Origin: Patella vulgata | Lineage: Eukaryota > Mollusca > Gastropoda > Patellidae | Length of the DNA: 64,000 nt | Assembly: GCF_932274485.2 (NCBI RefSeq) | Contig: NC_065883.2 | Location: 44,920,539-44,984,538, forward strand | Direction of reading: 5' to 3' | Part shown: positions 61,781 to 64,000 of the stretch, piece by piece | Layout: each line of letters begins with the position of its first letter | Numbering within the stretch: position 1 is the first letter of the stretch | Position numbers and translations under genes: made by a program | Notes under the pieces: generated by a model | The model's database searches: none | Told to the model about the DNA's origin: nothing | The model's input: only the letters and a program-made list of their open reading frames with translations

Positions 61781-64000
61781 CTAGGTAAAATACCACATAA
61801 AAATATTCATTAATAAAAAAGTTTTTCGTAAAAATTTAAATTTTCAAAATTTGGCGTCTAATATCTCCGAAGATTCGTCGAAAATAAAAAAATGTAAAGA
61901 ACTGTAGCTATGTGCCTTGTCTCCGGCTATGTCAAAATGTATCAAATATTACAATCCGACAATTATTGATAATATTACGGCAAAATTTCGAAAAACGACA
62001 ACTTCGGCGATTTCGGACATTTCGCACTGTCGCAGAACGTTAGAAATAGCTTTAAAATTTAAATCAAACCCACTTTCCCAGTAAAACCGAAGACATCGAA
62101 TCGATCCGACAAGTAGTTTCTGAGATATGCTCAAGTGGAAAAATAATAATAATAATAACTAGAACTGCGAAGCAGTAATGACGGGTTTCACCGGTGTCCC
62201 GTTACCCTTGAACATATGTCACTTCCGGTACCGATGAAACCATTAAACAGGTTTCCAAATAAGCATTGCACACATCAAATAAAATTGACGCCGAATCAAC
62301 CAAATCCAGCAATATCAATTCATTTTATACATTTTTTATTTGTAAGTGTACAGTACTTCCGGTGATAATGAAAATGTTCAATTGGACACAGATCACTAAA
62401 GATTTTCCTATTGACTCCAATGTTAATTCTCGTATCTTAGACCGGCTCAAACTTTTTCCCAAATTTTCGTTGGGTAGAACGCTTTCTACAACAGATGGAG
62501 CAACATGTGGCAACCACTTGCCCAAAAGCACGTATGAGGTTCTTCATGAAAAACTTGAGATACACAAGCTGGAAGTAGAGACAAGTAAACATGCAATTTC
62601 AGGCCCTACATTTCAACCTAACCAACCTCTCAACTCTTGTATCCTTCCGCATCAAAATTATGAATATTCACCAAAACCTGGCAGAAAATGTATTTTCAAA
62701 CCCTTTTCCTCGATTCTACACCAAAAAGTCAACAAAAATCGCCATGCAAAAGGGGGAAAAAGGAAAAGGGAGAGGAAGACTAAAAATAGCTTTGGCCCTT
62801 GTTTCGTGGGTGACGGCGTAGGAATATTTGGTGATCTGTGTCCTATATAGGGGTGAAACTTCAGGTATCACCAAAAGGCCCTTTTTATTTCCTTCCCATG
62901 TGTTCTGGCAACATGCCGGTGAAAGAAAATCAAAATCAAAGAATAACTGTAAAAATGATGGCCCTTTAAGTACACATGCTGCTTTATGTACACTGGTGCA
63001 TCTCAGGTCCATAGGCCTTTTGTGCTAAAATTTAAAAATCTTTCTTATTAAAGGCAGTATCTGAGTTCTGTGAAAAAATTAGACAAGTTACAAAGAAACT
63101 ATATAGAAAACACTCATAATTTGGAATTTTTTTCAAAAATATAATTTTTTACTGCCATGTGATGAAAAATGTACAAAATTTACATGTAGCATCTCTCAAA
63201 ATACCAATAATTTTCCACTTTTTTAAATATCCCGACGGACAAGAAATATGTTTTTAGAATCTGTGGACAATATGCAAACAGAAATAATGCAAACCAGTTG
63301 CAATGATTGTAATATTAGAGATCTATACTGAAACATGTATGCCTACCCCCTGAACATGCCACTGATTGAATTAATCTAATCTATGGTTGCAGAACTTACA
63401 TTACCAAAGGAATCTGTCTAACAGCTATGTTTTACCATCCCTGGCTAACATATGCACATATAAACTAAAATAGGTGCAATAAATATGAATTATGGTTAAA
63501 AATAGGCCTTGATGAATGAAAAAAATGCCATATTTGGTCTATGATCACCCCTCTCTAACAGAAGGGTCACAGAATACACAATTTTCACAAATTTGGGAAT
63601 ATTTCAATGTTTCCAACATCTCAAACCTCAGAGGCATGTTACAAATTTGTATTGCAATCCTTGTGCTGAAGCAAGATGTCTGGAACTTTACATTAATTTC
63701 CTGAAAAAAGAAGTCAAAAAAGTAGTCATGACAGAGTTGACAACATAAAAAGAGGCCTGAAAAGGAGAAAAATTAACATTTTATTGTTTTATAGGCAACA
63801 TAAATGCAGAAAACACCACAAATGCTGGATTTTGATAAGAAAATATTGAACATTAAACTGACATTTACACATCTACACCAGTTTTATATCTGGGTCTGGT
63901 CTCATTGGCCTGAAATGCCTCAGGGTTCTACGTTTGACTCTGAACAAATAAGGGTTAGAAATCCTTGAAATGCACAAAAAAAATATTTTTGGGTAAAAAA
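61780..64000. other. no gene recognised
   Basis: AT-rich. It has an AAT microsatellite (62142-62157) next to AACTGCGAAGCAGTAATGAC, which may end a short interspersed repeat. A 194-codon plus-strand ORF (62266-62850) has no recognisable domain, a lysine-rich low-complexity tail and overlapping frames of similar length, so I do not call it. Confidence 0.35.

Noticed and set aside
62266-62850. 194-aa plus-strand ORF
   Set aside because: No domain, lysine-rich low-complexity end, and competing ORFs of similar length in other frames.

Overview
This is eukaryotic, AT-rich, intron-bearing DNA that consists almost entirely of transposable elements. The host is most likely a marine invertebrate, probably a mollusc or another lophotrochozoan. 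This is an inference from the repeat types (Penelope-like, BEL, animal-type CACTA, Harbinger, Tc1 and LINE elements) and from a mollusc-like short repeat near 32.6-32.9 kb. The only piece of an ordinary host gene I can support is one exon of a cyclic-nucleotide-gated channel at 38438-38546 (+). No rRNA, tRNA or CRISPR array was recognised.

Layout. 1-10.2 kb: tandem and rearranged copies of a Penelope-like retroelement (PLE; ORF1 with an SGNH-hydrolase-like domain, ORF2 with reverse transcriptase plus GIY-YIG). They are interrupted by a TTAA-flanked, piggyBac-like element that itself contains an intact-looking Tc1 transposon (3364-4892), and by Tc1 relics. 10.2-12.9 kb: Tc1 and LINE debris. 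12.9-22.6 kb: two tandem copies of a long-inverted-repeat element, the first split by a broken BEL/Pao element (14524-20610). 22.8-35.2 kb: a large inverted-repeat block. Inside it lie TGTCG-rich foldback sequence and a young, whole-looking Ty3/gypsy element (23795-32431) with 902-bp LTRs and a TGCA target duplication. 36.4-37.6 kb: a BEL fossil interrupted by a foldback MITE. 38.4 kb: the channel exon. 39.5-44.0 kb: a nearly complete PLE copy inside a 9-bp target duplication. 44.9-45.7 kb: a LINE relic. 45.76-58.09 kb: a Harbinger element whose transposase is split by a 9.96-kb CACTA-type transposon (47096-57055). 58.4-60 kb: a LINE 5' end. 60-64 kb: tandem-repeat-rich sequence without a recognised gene.

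The most interesting system is the CACTA-type element. Its two genes lie on the same strand, about 300 bp apart. Upstream is a six-exon gene (56683 down to 51082) whose canonical splice sites give one continuous 523-codon frame starting with a SAM-like domain. Downstream is a single-exon 887-aa transposase with N-terminal C2H2 fingers and a DDE-like core. The element ends in CACTGTTAGAA inverted repeats and has subterminal repeats with a large stem-loop. By analogy with plant En/Spm (TNPA plus TNPD), the SAM protein could be the accessory DNA-binding partner. That role is inference.

The nesting gives relative ages. The Tc1 at 3.4 kb is younger than the TTAA element, which is younger than PLE copy B. 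The BEL element is younger than the inverted-repeat element it split. The gypsy element is younger than the foldback block. The CACTA is younger than the Harbinger it split, and a small hAT MITE is younger than the CACTA.
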